Of a DNA stretch of 64,000 nt, positions 8,048-16,584 are shown one piece after another. The DNA is from Bacteroides sp. OF04-15BH (GTDB lineage Bacteria; Bacteroidota; Bacteroidia; Bacteroidales; Bacteroidaceae). Under the pieces are notes generated by a model. The model was given only the letters and a program-made list of their open reading frames with translations, made no database searches and was not told where the DNA came from. How positions within the stretch are numbered: the first letter of the stretch is position 1; every line of letters starts with the position of its first letter. The position numbers and the translations under genes are program-made. The stretch lies in contig NZ_QUEM01000018.1 of NCBI RefSeq assembly GCF_003477995.1, positions 13,444 to 77,443 of the forward strand, given 5' to 3'.

Positions 8048-10399
8048 TCAATACGAAATCTTGCATCCGATGAAATAGCGGCGCGGCAATCCCGGGCCAT
8101 AGATATATCCGGCATCACGTGAGACTCCCTTGTCAAAGTCCTTCTGATAAGCATTGAAGATATTCTGCACACCGGCATTCAGTTGCAGGGAAGTGCTCTT
8201 GTAAAGCGGGATGTCATAAGCAACCTTCATGTTAATGTCCCAGAAGTCCGGAGTCGTTTCTTCGCGGTCTTCAGGAATGTATCCGGCCAGATGCTGCACC
8301 AGCATGCTTCCGGTATAGGTTCCGGTGAGGGCTACCGACAGGCGTTCGATAGGGTTGAGTGTTGCGGTGAAATAGCCATACACATCCGGAGAGCGGAACA
8401 TCTTCTTCTGAGGGGCGATATTCGGATTGTCGCTCCAGGTTTCCGCTTCCTTGTAACGGCTCTGCTGGTAAGTAGCACCGGCCTGAAGCTGTGCCCATTT
8501 ATAAGCCACCTTAGCCTCCAGATTGATACCCATCACGCGGGCACCTTTCTTGTTGGTGCGTACAAAGACCAGATTGCCCTGAGCATCCTCACCACGTTCG
8601 TCCAGGAAGAACACATCCTTCAGGTCGTTGTAGAAACCTTCAATCAGGAAGTTGGTCTGCACGTCGCCGAAGCGCTTGTAGTAGTCGGCCGAAAGGCTGA
8701 GGCTTTGCGAAGTTTCCTTTTTCAGGTTCGGATCTATTTCGATGAGCATGGCACGTGCTCCCACGGCTGCAATATGCAGATCCTCGTCGAAGGCCTGAGG
8801 CGCACGGAAGCCGCTGGCATAGGACAGGCGGAAGTTCAGGTTCTCTGTCGGGTTATAACGGATATTGGCGCGCGGGTTGAACACCACATTCTTCAGCAGA
8901 TTGTGTTTGTCCATACGTCCGCCAATGAGGAAACCCCAATATTTGTTCTTCCATTCGTTTTGCAGAAAGACACTTCCGTTGTGGATGGTTTGCAGAATGG
9001 TGCGGCCATATCCCGGCATTTCGTCCTTCAGATCATTGTACTGATATTCCGAGCCGGCTGTCAGTTCGGCCGGCAGCCACAGCTTGTCTGCCCATTTCAA
9101 GGTATATTGCGCACCGCCCACTACCGTGATGTCTCTGGTCTGTCCGTAGGCATCCGCATTCTTTTCGGCTCCGTAGTAACTCTTTCGGCTGGTGTGTTGT
9201 GAAGAGGCATAAGTCAGAAAACGATGTTTCAGGTTGCGTGAGGAGAGCTCGTAGCGCAGTCCTCCGCCGTTGATGACATGATTCGTCTGTTCGGCGATGT
9301 TGGCCAGATGAGGTTGCAGATCCAGGCTGTCACCACCGCGGCGGTATTCGTTGATGTTATGATACTCAAAGGTCAGTTTGGAAAGGTCGGTAGTTTTGAT
9401 ATATGACCGGAAACCCACGGTGCGCGCGTCCAGAATACCCACCTCGGTGAATCCGTCCCCATTGGCGTCGTAGGGGGCACGGTGACGGTACTGTCCGAAC
9501 ACATAGATACCCGCTTTCTGGTCGTCCGTAACCATAGACGCATTGATATCGGTCACATTCTCCGGTTTTTTACCGGTCAGAGTCAGTTTGTGTGACACAT
9601 GGGCCGAATTGCGCTGCGGTTCTTTGGTGATGATGTTGAGGGTTCCCGCAATGGCCGACGAACCGAACAGGGCAGAACCTCCGCCTCGGATTACCTCCAC
9701 GCGCTCTATCATGTTGGCCGGAATCTGTTCCAGACCATATACTCCGGTGAGCGAACTGAAGATGGGGCGGCTGTCTACCATGATCTGTGTGTAGGGACCG
9801 TCGAGACCGTTGATACGTATCTGCTGGAAACCGCAGTTCTGGCAGTTGGTTTCCAGGCGCGCTCCCGACTGGAAGCTCAGTCCTTCGGCCAGACACGAGG
9901 CATTGGTGGTTTCAAACAGTTTGCTGTCCAGAATGTTTACCAGCGAAGGAGCCATACGTTTGGATGTTTCATTACGATTGGCCGAGACCACCACATTGTC
10001 AAAGGCAATAAGATCCTCTTCGGCTGTGAAGTTCACTTCGATGGTTTTTCCTTTTTTCACCTCGATGTTTTTGTGTACGGTCTTGAATCCGGCGCTTTCC
10101 ATCACCAGCACATACTTTCCCTCAGGAAGATTTTTCAGGAAGTAATGTCCGGTGGCATCACTCAGAGTGCCCTGAGTGGTTCCCTCAATATACACTTTGA
10201 TATAAGGCAGATGCTCTTTGGTCTTGGCGTCGATGATATGCCCCATCACATTGGCATCTGTTTCCTTGCGGTCGTTCAGGGGCAGGGTGGGGTCGTCCTG
10301 CCCTTTTTCGGCCAAAATTTTTGAGTAGAGACTGGTTTCTGCCTGTATGCTTCCGCAGAAGCCGGAAAGCAGAAACATAAGCGAAAGAACTTTTTTCAT
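8048..10399 (-). CDS. TonB-dependent outer-membrane receptor (CirA/HmuR-like)
   Basis: 783-aa receptor. Signal peptide about residues 1-20 ('FLLSGFCGSIQA'). Residues about 50-125 form a carboxypeptidase-regulatory-like beta-sandwich ('VMGHIIDAKTKEHLPYIKVY'). The plug follows ('VVVSANRNETSKR'), with 'NCQNCGFQQIRINGLDGPYT' and 'GLEQIPANMIERVEVIRGGG', then 'ALFGSSAIAGTLNIITK', which is the standard end of the plug. The barrel runs to 'GLPRRYFIGCKISY'. The NCGF..R.NGL pattern is seen in a haem/siderophore/metal-type receptor branch rather than SusC; the ligand is not determinable here. It is a single gene behind a leader with inverted repeats, which could hold a regulatory structure. Confidence 0.92.
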   Translation of the reverse strand: MKKVLSLMFLLSGFCGSIQAETSLYSKILAEKGQDDPTLPLNDRKETDANVMGHIIDAKTKEHLPYIKVYIEGTTQGTLSDATGHYFLKNLPEGKYVLVMESAGFKTVHKNIEVKKGKTIEVNFTAEEDLIAFDNVVVSANRNETSKRMAPSLVNILDSKLFETTNASCLAEGLSFQSGARLETNCQNCGFQQIRINGLDGPYTQIMVDSRPIFSSLTGVYGLEQIPANMIERVEVIRGGGSALFGSSAIAGTLNIITKEPQRNSAHVSHKLTLTGKKPENVTDINASMVTDDQKAGIYVFGQYRHRAPYDANGDGFTEVGILDARTVGFRSYIKTTDLSKLTFEYHNINEYRRGGDSLDLQPHLANIAEQTNHVINGGGLRYELSSRNLKHRFLTYASSQHTSRKSYYGAEKNADAYGQTRDITVVGGAQYTLKWADKLWLPAELTAGSEYQYNDLKDEMPGYGRTILQTIHNGSVFLQNEWKNKYWGFLIGGRMDKHNLLKNVVFNPRANIRYNPTENLNFRLSYASGFRAPQAFDEDLHIAAVGARAMLIEIDPNLKKETSQSLSLSADYYKRFGDVQTNFLIEGFYNDLKDVFFLDERGEDAQGNLVFVRTNKKGARVMGINLEAKVAYKWAQLQAGATYQQSRYKEAETWSDNPNIAPQKKMFRSPDVYGYFTATLNPIERLSVALTGTYTGSMLVQHLAGYIPEDREETTPDFWDINMKVAYDIPLYKSTSLQLNAGVQNIFNAYQKDFDKGVSRDAGYIYGPGLPRRYFIGCKISY

Positions 10400-10545
10400 T
10401 ATAATTGGTAATTTTGTATATCTGCCCTGCCCTTACGGTGCGGAGGCAAAAGGCAGATGGGTTTGGAATTTGGAATCTGTGCGTTGCACCGTATTTGGTT
10501 CTTACGCCCGCAAAGTTCTTTCTTTCAGCTTGTTTCTGCAATACC
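10400..10545 (-). promoter_or_regulatory. 5' leader of the TonB receptor gene with nested inverted repeats
   Basis: On the minus strand a possible -7 box (AGAACTTTG, complement of 10511-10519) precedes a leader of roughly 100 nt. The leader has a perfect 8-bp outer stem (10434-10441 with 10486-10493, TACGGTGC/GCACCGTA) and an inner CAGAT/ATCTG stem (10454-10458 with 10475-10479). I do not recognise a cobalamin or other known riboswitch core. Confidence 0.45.
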
Positions 10546-10629
10546 CAAATGTGATGATTTTTTGAAGTGCCTTGATTGCTCAAAGCAGTGATTGCTCCGG
10601 TTTCATCATGAAATGTGCCCGATGTCTCA

Positions 10630-11181
10630 CTATTCCATGTTACTGAGTCGTCTGGTTTCCTGACGGGCCTCTTTCCAGCGCGGGAAAAACTGGTCCATGA
10701 CGGCATAGAACCGGTCGCTGTGATTGGGCACCAGCAGATGTGTCAGCTCGTGTACGACCACATGCTCGATGCACCAGTCGGGCAACAGCAGCAGATAAAC
10801 GCTGAATGCCAGTTGGTGTGTGCGCGGATGGCAACATCCCCAACGGGATATGGTGGCCTGATAAGTGATGCGTCCCGGCTTTACTTTCATGAGCGGTGCA
10901 TATTTCTCGATGAGTGGAGGAATGGTGGCTTTCATGCGGAGCAGGGCTTCTTCACGTTGCTCGGGAGTGTCGAGAGGCAGCTGGTTAAAGAACGAGGCTC
11001 TTTTCTCCAGTTGTGCCAGAGTGCGGGTTCGTGCTTTCTGTATCCAGTCTTTGTTCTTTTCGATAAAGTCTGTGACGGTTTCCTGAGAGACGCCAATGGG
11101 TGCTGATACATGAACATCGCCGTTTTTGGCAATACGCATACTCAGGCGTGACGTGCGGCGATAGGTAATTTTGATGGCCAT
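10630..11181 (-). CDS. YgjP-like (DUF45) zinc metallopeptidase
   Basis: 183-aa protein of the YgjP/WSS1-like group. The start is taken at ATG 11181 ('MAIKITYRRTSRLS'); the open frame upstream runs into the neighbouring gene and reads as non-protein-like sequence. The zinc site is 'VVVHELTHLLVPNHSDRFY', HEXXH at residues 144-148 with the downstream NHS typical of the family. Before it are 'ISRWGCCHPRTHQLAFSVYL' and an N-terminal beta-rich segment. It is predicted to be cytosolic; substrates of this family are poorly defined. It lies 13 bp after the ADP-ribosylglycohydrolase gene on the same strand, so the two may form an operon. Confidence 0.88.
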   Translation of the reverse strand: MAIKITYRRTSRLSMRIAKNGDVHVSAPIGVSQETVTDFIEKNKDWIQKARTRTLAQLEKRASFFNQLPLDTPEQREEALLRMKATIPPLIEKYAPLMKVKPGRITYQATISRWGCCHPRTHQLAFSVYLLLLPDWCIEHVVVHELTHLLVPNHSDRFYAVMDQFFPRWKEARQETRRLSNME

Positions 11182-11194
11182 ATTAAAGTAGAAG

Positions 11195-12436
11195 TTAAGA
11201 CATGAATTTTTGATGGAACCGATGGAGCACGGCAAGCAGGTCGTAAGGCATTCGCCGGGTACATTCCTGACGGATGGATTCGGGCACCCCTCCGTAAAAA
11301 GCTTCGGCGATACTTCCGGCAATGGCTCCCATCGTGTCGGCGTCTCCACCTAGAGATACGGCCAGTCGGACAGCACTTTCAAAGTCCGTACTCTCCAGAA
11401 AGGCGATGATGGATTCGGGCACACTGCCTTGACAGGTTACATCAAAATGGTAAGTGGGACGGATTTCTGCGCAGGTGCGGTGCAGATCATAATAAAAAGT
11501 TTGTTCTATGTATGTGCGGATATTTGCTTTGCTTTCTCCTTTCCGAGCCAGAAAAATGCAAGCCGCTACAGCCTGTGCTCCTTTGATTCCCTGAGGATGA
11601 TTGTGGGTGACGGCTGCGCTCGCTTGGGCATAATCCAACGTTTCCTGCAATGTGTCGAATGCCCAGCCTACAGGACTGACGCGCATGGCCGATCCATTAC
11701 CGAAACTGTGGTAGGGAACAGGGTTGGACGACATGCCCCATTGGAGGAACATGCCTCCGTATCCCGCTCTGGGATAATGACGGACATAATGTTGCAGGGT
11801 GGGCGTCAGGGCTTCGGTCCCCAGCAGCCAGTCTGCTACGGCCACGGTCATCACCGTGTCGTCTGTATATCGTGACAGTCCGCTGAACAGCGGAAAATCC
11901 GTTCTTTTTACAGAGTAGCGTTCATATACCGATCCGATGATGTCGCCGGCAACGGCTCCCAACAGGAACCCTTCTTTGGGGATATTCAGTGCTTTCAGGG
12001 TCAGCTGGTCTTCCCGATTCTGAAAGTAGCGCTCCAATACCTGACGGAATATTACTCCAGGTGCCACTTTGTTAAAGAGCGTCATGCAGGAGCATACCTT
12101 CAGGGCATCAATGCCTCCGAGAATACTTTCGGCCGACAGTCCTTCGGGCAGAAGGAGCAGGGCGCGTGTGATTTCACGCAGACGGGCTCCCAGAATGGGG
12201 TGGTTCAGATAACGGCGGGCTTCTTCCAGATCGGCAATGCCATAAAAGTTGGCATTGTAGCTATGTCCCAGACCTCTCAGCTGCGGAAAGATGTACCAGA
12301 TCCAGTGCGTCTGTTTCCTTCCGTTGCGTATTTCTTCCAAAGCTTGCGGGTAACTGCTTTCCTGAGCTTTAAGAAAGCGCTCCAGAGAATTCTGAGGAGC
12401 GCTTTCGGGATTTTGTGTATTTGAAAATGTATCCAT
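11195..12436 (-). CDS. DUF1810 - ADP-ribosylglycohydrolase fusion protein
   Basis: 413 aa with two domains. Residues about 15-150 match DUF1810 ('LERFLKAQESSYPQALEEI', then 'THWIWYIFPQLRGLGHS' around residue 45). Residues about 153-413 are an ADP-ribosylglycohydrolase of the DraG/ARH type: 'GFLLGAVAGDIIGSVYE', metal ligands in 'YTDDTVM' (TDDT at 191-194) and the late 'SLGGDADTMGAIAGSIAEA'. ARH enzymes remove ADP-ribose from proteins, nucleic acids or small molecules using two magnesium ions. DUF1810 is unassigned. The fusion suggests both act on ADP-ribose-related substrates. The gene has its own short upstream spacer and is followed by the metallopeptidase. No signal peptide. Confidence 0.9.
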   Translation of the reverse strand: MDTFSNTQNPESAPQNSLERFLKAQESSYPQALEEIRNGRKQTHWIWYIFPQLRGLGHSYNANFYGIADLEEARRYLNHPILGARLREITRALLLLPEGLSAESILGGIDALKVCSCMTLFNKVAPGVIFRQVLERYFQNREDQLTLKALNIPKEGFLLGAVAGDIIGSVYERYSVKRTDFPLFSGLSRYTDDTVMTVAVADWLLGTEALTPTLQHYVRHYPRAGYGGMFLQWGMSSNPVPYHSFGNGSAMRVSPVGWAFDTLQETLDYAQASAAVTHNHPQGIKGAQAVAACIFLARKGESKANIRTYIEQTFYYDLHRTCAEIRPTYHFDVTCQGSVPESIIAFLESTDFESAVRLAVSLGGDADTMGAIAGSIAEAFYGGVPESIRQECTRRMPYDLLAVLHRFHQKFMS

Positions 12437-12580
12437 AAATCGCTGATTTTGTCTTTATATAGATAGAGAGGGTCCATCTCCCGGAAATCTATATCCAAAA
12501 ATAGCGATTATTTGATGTTTTATCAAAAATGCTTGTGTTTATTTCCTTACTTTTTTATTTCAGGTTGTTGGTTTTCAGAA

Positions 12581-15112
12581 CTATTTCACGGCAATATCCA
12601 TCTCACCATCCTTTAATCCTTCGCCTGTAACCTTGATATGGATATTTCCTTTTTTCTTTGAGTCTGCCTGAACGATGGCCAGTGCCAGTCCGTTAAAGCT
12701 TTCCCTGCAATTGCTCTGGAAAGGAGTAAAAGAGGTCGGGTCGCCATTATCCGTGGCAACCAGTCGGCCGTTTCCGCTTACCTCAATCTTTAACGGGATG
12801 CAGGCGGTGGGCACTACATAGCCCGATTCGTCCGTAAGGGATATTTTGATGAAAGCCAACTCTTTCTTTGCGGCATGAATATTCGTTTTGTCCGAAGAAA
12901 GAACTATCTTCTGGGCTTTGCCTGTAGTTTTGATTTCGTCTTCGGCCCACTTTTTGCCGTTCTTGTATGCTATCACTTTTACAACGCCCGGAGTATAGAC
13001 AACATCGTCCCATACCAGCCGGTAGTCCTTACCGGGAGTTTTGGTCTTTTTTCCGTAGCTCTTCCCGTTTACGAACAATTCAGCCTCTGTTCCCGAGGTA
13101 TAAACATGCACCGGAATCTTTTTCCCGATTCTGTCCGGCCAGTTCCAGTGCGGCAGGATATGCGTCATCGGGTAGTCCGGTCGCCAGACAGACTGATACA
13201 GATAATATCTGTCTTTCGGGAATCCGGCCATATCGACAATTCCAAAATAACTGCTTCGGGAAGGGGGCTGACTTTCTTCCAGTTTCTTGAGTTGTTCCAT
13301 TAATTCTTTTTTCTTGCCCGGGTCTGTTCTGAAGTTCAGCAGATTGGTCTTGTCCGAATTGAAGGGAGTGGGCTCTCCCAGATAGTCAAAACCGGTCCAC
13401 ACGTATTCGCCCAACAGATGCGGATACTGGTGGTTGGTGGCAAACTGAACATCGGGCTTGCATCCCCAAGGCGGTGAGTCCAGGTCGTAAGAGGTTATCT
13501 GAAAATCCTTGCGCAGCGTGTCTCCTCCAAAGTAGACACCTCGTGAACTGATGCAGGATGAGGTTTCCGTTCCGATGGTAGGTTTGTCCTTATAACGCTC
13601 GTCCTTGTCCCATTTGGCCTGTTCGCCAAAGAAGTAATTCACTCCCATGATGTCCAGTGCCTGACAGGCGCCGGAAGCACGTCCGCCGTTGGGATCATTA
13701 TAGCCGTTGGTTACCGGACGCGTACTGTCGAGCTGTTTCACGATGTCCACCAGATGTTGGGTCATCGCGACATTCTGCTGTTCCATTACCTCATTGCCGA
13801 TAGACCAGAATATCACCGAAGGGTGATTCCAGTCGCGGCGCACCATCGCCTCCAGATCTTTCTGATGCCATTCGGGATAGAGCTTGTTATAGTCCCATTC
13901 CCGCTTTCCTCTTTCCCATGCGTCAAAAGCTTCATCCATGATCAGAATGCCTTTTTTGTCAGCCAGATACAGTAATTCCGGTGTAGGAGGGTTGTGGGAG
14001 GTACGTATGGAGTTGCATCCCATTTCTAGCAGGATGTCCAGTTGTCTTTCCAGAGCACTGGTGTTGACCGCAGCGCCCAAGGCACCTAAATCGTGGTGAT
14101 TGCACACTCCTTTGATTTCTACTCTTCTTCCGTTCAAGAAGAAACCGTTGCGGGAAACCTTGATGTCGCGTATGCCAAAAGAGGAGTAGTGCCGGTCGGT
14201 AACCTTGCCGTCAACGATTATTCGGGTGCAGGCTACATATCTGTTGGGTGATGAGATATCCCAATATTTGAAGTTGGGGAAGTTTTTCTTCAGTTTGATC
14301 TTTTGAATACCTCTGGGTTCGATCTGTATCTGATGCTGGTCAAAAGACAATACTTTTTTCCCGATACGGTCATTGTGGTCCAGTTCATAGATTTGGGTCT
14401 TGACGATGGCCTGTTTGCTGTCCGGTAATTTGTTTTCTATCTCCAAGGATATATCCAGGTCTACAGACTTTTCTTTAAAGTTGGAAGTTCCTATTTTGCT
14501 TCCCCAATGCTTTACGTGGACCTTTCCGGTCTTTATTAACCATACATTTCGGTAAATGCCGGCTCCGGGATACCAGCGGGAATCCCATTTCTCGGTATCT
14601 GTCCGCACAGCAATCGTATTTTTACCGTTAAAATTAATATAAGGAGTCAGATCCAGACGGAAAGAGTTGTATCCGTAGGGCCAGGTGCCGACATATTTTC
14701 CATTCAGCCATATTTTGGCGTAGGCCATTACTCCGTCGAAATCTATGTAGAAACTTTGGTCGGCATCGGATGGATTGACATAAAAGTCCTTTCGGTACCA
14801 GCCTATACCCTGATAGGGCAGTCTGCCGGTGTTGCCTGCCAGGTCCATTCGGAAGGGGCCCGTGATGCCGAAATCGTGTGGAACGTCCAGCTCTTCCCAT
14901 TGAGTGTCATCAACGGTCAACTGATACAGACTGTCGGGTTCAGGTCTGTAAGTACCGTCGGGTTGATAACCATAACGGATAAACCTCCAGTCTTCATCGA
15001 GTGAAATCGGGTTGCCTTGTTCATTTCTCACAAACGTATGGTTCGTGACCTGTGATTTACAGGAATAGATGAAAGGCAGCAACAAGATTAATTTTAGTGC
15101 TTTTTTCATCAT
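12581..15112 (-). CDS. Glycoside hydrolase family 2 beta-galactosidase-like lipoprotein
   Basis: 843-aa enzyme with lipoprotein signal ('LLPFIYSC', Cys18). GH2 layout: jelly-roll sugar-binding domain (about 30-200, 'YQGIGWYRKDF', 'RWYPGAGIYRNVW'), Ig-like domain (about 210-310), TIM barrel (about 315-600) and C-terminal DUF4982-like and Ig-like domains. Catalytic residues are visible: the acid/base is the Glu of 'FWSIGNEV' (E441) and the nucleophile is in 'GTETSS' (E516); 'RTSHNPPTPELLYLADKKG' precedes them. It should be anchored in the outer membrane or periplasm and cleave beta-linked sugars, most likely galactosides. It stands alone, not beside the SusCD operon. Confidence 0.93.
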   Translation of the reverse strand: MMKKALKLILLLPFIYSCKSQVTNHTFVRNEQGNPISLDEDWRFIRYGYQPDGTYRPEPDSLYQLTVDDTQWEELDVPHDFGITGPFRMDLAGNTGRLPYQGIGWYRKDFYVNPSDADQSFYIDFDGVMAYAKIWLNGKYVGTWPYGYNSFRLDLTPYINFNGKNTIAVRTDTEKWDSRWYPGAGIYRNVWLIKTGKVHVKHWGSKIGTSNFKEKSVDLDISLEIENKLPDSKQAIVKTQIYELDHNDRIGKKVLSFDQHQIQIEPRGIQKIKLKKNFPNFKYWDISSPNRYVACTRIIVDGKVTDRHYSSFGIRDIKVSRNGFFLNGRRVEIKGVCNHHDLGALGAAVNTSALERQLDILLEMGCNSIRTSHNPPTPELLYLADKKGILIMDEAFDAWERGKREWDYNKLYPEWHQKDLEAMVRRDWNHPSVIFWSIGNEVMEQQNVAMTQHLVDIVKQLDSTRPVTNGYNDPNGGRASGACQALDIMGVNYFFGEQAKWDKDERYKDKPTIGTETSSCISSRGVYFGGDTLRKDFQITSYDLDSPPWGCKPDVQFATNHQYPHLLGEYVWTGFDYLGEPTPFNSDKTNLLNFRTDPGKKKELMEQLKKLEESQPPSRSSYFGIVDMAGFPKDRYYLYQSVWRPDYPMTHILPHWNWPDRIGKKIPVHVYTSGTEAELFVNGKSYGKKTKTPGKDYRLVWDDVVYTPGVVKVIAYKNGKKWAEDEIKTTGKAQKIVLSSDKTNIHAAKKELAFIKISLTDESGYVVPTACIPLKIEVSGNGRLVATDNGDPTSFTPFQSNCRESFNGLALAIVQADSKKKGNIHIKVTGEGLKDGEMDIAVK

Positions 15113-15427
15113 AATCAGTAGTGTAGTGGGTTATACTTTCTAAACTGCTGCACAAAAGCAGTCCTGTTTTTAATATTTGTATTAGATTTGTTGTTTTTGT
15201 TTTTCTAGTCCGGTAAAGGTAAGAATCTTTCCGGATAAAACCAAAGGGTCATGTGGCAAATGTAGTATTTCGGAGGGAGGAGCTTTTATTCCTGCTATTG
15301 TCTTCGCTCTTGTTGCACATAGAGAATTTGTAATTATATTTTAGACTTGAACGAGAATACCTCATTGTGCACTACTTGATTCTTTCTTTCGTAATTTTCT
15401 TCATTTTGCAAATCTGCAGAAATAAAA
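15113..15427. other. Intergenic region upstream of the GH2 gene
   Basis: AT-rich, without a gene. A sequence close to the -7 consensus (TACCTTTA on the minus strand, near 15214-15221) could serve the GH2 gene. Nothing else could be assigned before the long palindrome. Confidence 0.4.
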
Positions 15428-15506
15428 AATACGAGAATCTAAATGACATGCACCCCGAAAGTTAGACAAAAAACTTTCGGGGTGCATGTCATTTAGATTC
15501 CGTATT
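15428..15506. repeat. Long perfect palindrome / hairpin (29-bp arms)
   Basis: Arms 15435-15463 and 15472-15500 are perfectly complementary over 29 bp around an 8-nt loop; a further 6 bp (15428-15433 with 15501-15506) pair beyond a one-base bulge. The inner part reads CACCCCGAAAGTTAGACA, which resembles terminal inverted repeats of IS3-family elements and the arm of the terminator at 7139. It could be a terminator of the secreted-protein gene on the minus strand, a MITE, or a footprint of an insertion element. Confidence 0.85.
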
Positions 15507-15550
15507 TCCATTTACACAAAATATTTTATAGTGCTCTGAGAAACAAAACA

Positions 15551-16117
15551 TTATTTATAAATCTTAGGCATCTTCCGGGTCTTCACTTTATAAGATTTCA
15601 CATGAATCCCATAATACGATTTGAGTATTCCGTCGTCATTGGAGGGAATCAGGTCAGTAGACATGGGTTGTTCGATGATATTGATTACCTCCACTCTTCT
15701 TTTCAGTTTCGGAAAACGGAGCGTGATAAAAATGTATTCTCCCCGATGACCTTTTACAATCAACAGGCGGTCATTGGGCAATCCGCCATCATAACCTCTA
15801 CTCAAATACTGGTCTCCCGTCTTCACATCCACGAGTTTAAACCCTTTTCCATAATGCAACCACTGACTGTCAAAATAAATGGGTTGCAGGAATGTGACTT
15901 TTGTCTCATCCTTATCGCTCTCAATGGAATATAGGCGTGGCTTTGTGTCTGTGCCTCTCTCGTAGGCCAAATGAGCAGGACGAATATCTTTTTCCGTCAT
16001 TACATAGCCCTCGTCAAACATTTTCAGGTCTTTATCAGTGAAACTTTGTGAAAACGCCAAAGTCGACATGCAGAGAAATGCTGCAATAAAGATACTAAAG
16101 GATTTTAAATGTAGCAT
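15551..16117 (-). CDS. Secreted protein of unknown function
   Basis: 188-aa protein with a clear Sec signal ('LKSFSIFIAAFLCMSTLAFSQ', about 1-24). The mature part is beta-rich and basic at the end ('KVKTRKMPKIYK'). Visible segments include 'YGKGFKLVDVKTGDQYLSRG' and 'GEYIFITLRFPKLKRRVEVI'. I do not recognise a family. It stands alone on the minus strand, with a candidate promoter about 150 bp upstream and the long palindrome about 50 bp downstream of its stop. Confidence 0.8.
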   Translation of the reverse strand: MLHLKSFSIFIAAFLCMSTLAFSQSFTDKDLKMFDEGYVMTEKDIRPAHLAYERGTDTKPRLYSIESDKDETKVTFLQPIYFDSQWLHYGKGFKLVDVKTGDQYLSRGYDGGLPNDRLLIVKGHRGEYIFITLRFPKLKRRVEVINIIEQPMSTDLIPSNDDGILKSYYGIHVKSYKVKTRKMPKIYK

Positions 16118-16524
16118 AGGTTTTGTTTTTATAGGTGATTAAAAAAATCTTCGTGAAAACTGAATTCTTTTCCATGGTCATGTATATGGTTCTTAGATGG
16201 TTTGTGGGTATCGAATATTGCAAAAATATGTTTTTTTTCAATATTATGCTCTTTTTAGGAGTATTATTTCTTTCAAAGGTAAGAATTAAAAGGTTTCATA
16301 GACGGAATATGTTGAAGAAAGTTTTATTCAGGAATTCATTATCTCCATATTCCATAGTCGTTAAGATCAAGTTTCAGTGTTGTCTAGAGTAGCAGGTCAA
16401 TGATCAATGTGGTTTACAGCTCATTGAACTTGTAAGACAATATGTTATTATCTGTGTCATCTTTTCCTCTCGTTTTTAATCGGAGTAGGGCAGTATTCAA
16501 TGCTTCAGCGTGATACATACAAAC
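16118..16524. other. AT-rich intergenic region with a minus-strand promoter box
   Basis: No supported gene. A minus-strand -7 box, TACCTTTG (complement of 16274-16281), could drive the secreted-protein gene with a leader of about 150 nt. An 85-codon open frame on the plus strand (16135-16392) is hydrophobic, AT-driven and not convincing. Confidence 0.45.
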
Positions 16525-16529
16525 AAAAA

Positions 16530-16562
16530 AACTCCCCGCAACTCTACGAGTTACAGGGAGTT
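16530..16562 (-). terminator. Terminator of the GGGtGRT/NifU-like operon
   Basis: Inverted repeat with AACTCCC/GGGAGTT and ACTC/GAGT pairs separated by a small internal loop, followed on the minus strand by a U run (AAAAAA on the plus strand at its left edge). It is 22 bp after the GGGtGRT gene stop. Confidence 0.8.
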
Positions 16563-16584
16563 ATATTCTGATTCAGTATTTTGA

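Noticed and set aside
8183-9202. 339-codon plus-strand frame inside the TonB receptor gene
   Set aside because: Antisense shadow of a clear receptor gene; no start context or protein-like motifs.
10434-10493. Cobalamin riboswitch
   Set aside because: Inverted repeats are present but the conserved core sequences could not be found.
11182-11349. N-terminal extension of the YgjP-like protein
   Set aside because: The extra 56 codons overlap the ADP-ribosylglycohydrolase gene and do not look like protein; ATG 11181 gives the normal family start.
16135-16392. 85-codon hydrophobic frame upstream of the secreted-protein gene
   Set aside because: Composition is explained by AT richness; it covers the candidate promoter of the divergent gene.
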